Positions 6,596-6,747 of a DNA stretch of 6,747 nucleotides are shown here, piece after piece. The position numbers were made by a program, and so were the translations under genes. The notes under the pieces were generated by a model. It saw nothing but the letters and a program-made list of their open reading frames with translations. It was not told the origin of the DNA and ran no database searches. This stretch comes from an uncultured Burkholderiales bacterium. Lineage in GTDB: Bacteria; Pseudomonadota; Gammaproteobacteria; Burkholderiales; Burkholderiaceae_C. The stretch is from positions 1 to 6,747 of the forward strand of contig CAIQIL010000424.1 of assembly GCA_903871865.1 (NCBI GenBank), in the 5' to 3' direction. Within the stretch, counting starts at the first letter, position 1. Each line of letters begins with the position of its first letter.

Positions 6596-6709
6596 ATGAA
6601 AGTTTCGGCATCCGTCAAGAAGATGTGCCGCAATTGCAAAATCATCCGTCGCAAGGGTGTGGTTCGCGTGATCTGCACCGACCCGCGTCACAAGCAGCGT
6701 CAAGGCTGA
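6596..6709 (+). CDS. rpmJ: 50S ribosomal protein L36 (bL36), zinc-binding form
   Basis: This is a 37-residue protein, [20 protein letters not shown] followed by [17 protein letters not shown], read directly from the sequence. It contains the zinc ribbon of the C-plus L36 type: Cys11, Cys14, Cys27 and His32 (CxxC, then 12 residues, C, four residues, H). L36 is the smallest protein of the large subunit, sits close to the stalk base and helps organise 23S rRNA. AGGAGA (6585-6590) lies five bases before the ATG, and a 7-pair hairpin (6563-6581) stands just upstream of it. Gene order secY-rpmJ, followed presumably by rpsM, is canonical for the end of the spc block. The length and sequence are normal. 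Some bacteria carry a second, zinc-free L36 elsewhere for zinc shortage; nothing here speaks to that. Confidence 0.97.
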   Translation: MKVSASVKKMCRNCKIIRRKGVVRVICTDPRHKQRQG

Positions 6710-6740
6710 TTGGCCCGGCGTAGCGACGACACACGCGTTC

Positions 6741-6746
6741 AGAGGA
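6741..6746 (+). promoter_or_regulatory. rpsM: Ribosome binding site, probably of rpsM beyond the window
   Basis: AGAGGA stands one base before the window end, and no start codon follows within it. The 31 nt after the rpmJ stop show no other feature. Since rpsM (S13) normally follows rpmJ, this is most likely its Shine-Dalgarno sequence, but the gene itself is not visible. Confidence 0.45.
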
Positions 6747-6747
6747 C

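Noticed and set aside
6401..6703. Minus-strand open frame opposite the secY-rpmJ spacer, and a possible hidden infA in the spacer
   Set aside because: The minus frame overlaps rpmJ and the secY end with no family likeness; no plus-strand frame in the spacer resembles the infA product, and the space is too short for it.

Overview
This window is a high-GC chromosomal segment carrying most of the spc-type ribosomal protein cluster of a betaproteobacterium. I place it in the order Burkholderiales, most likely Comamonadaceae or a close relative. That placement is an inference from the wording of L14, L6, L18, SecY and L36 and from the GC-rich codon use; no database search was run. Every gene lies on the + strand.

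Bases 2-622 are the 3' end of tldD, encoding the C-terminal part of a metalloprotease subunit; the gene begins outside the window. Bases 623-891 are the largest gap. It contains a terminator-like hairpin (637-684), a good sigma-70 type promoter (699-728) and a roughly 155-nt predicted leader with several hairpins, the strongest (839-872) sitting just upstream of the rplN ribosome binding site. This gap therefore looks like a transcription boundary, with the ribosomal genes starting a new unit.

Bases 892-5054 hold ten ribosomal protein genes in canonical order: rplN (L14), rplX (L24), rplE (L5), rpsN (S14), rpsH (S8), rplF (L6), rplR (L18), rpsE (S5), rpmD (L30) and rplO (L15). Spacers are only 8-38 nt, and in several cases the stop codon is part of the next Shine-Dalgarno sequence, which fits one co-transcribed, translationally coupled operon. 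secY (5104-6414, GTG start) follows. After a 181-nt hairpin-rich spacer comes the small zinc-ribbon gene rpmJ (L36, 6596-6709), too short for ordinary ORF thresholds. The window ends on a Shine-Dalgarno-like AGAGGA that probably serves rpsM (S13), just outside.

The products work together: small- and large-subunit proteins are made in stoichiometric amounts for ribosome assembly, and SecY forms the membrane channel that docks ribosomes and accepts secreted proteins. The coding content is ordinary and intact; I see no mobile element, CRISPR array, tRNA, rRNA or novel gene system. The points worth a second look are organisational: the S10-spc continuity broken by tldD ahead of rplN, the structured rplN leader with its own promoter, and the long structured secY-rpmJ spacer without infA.
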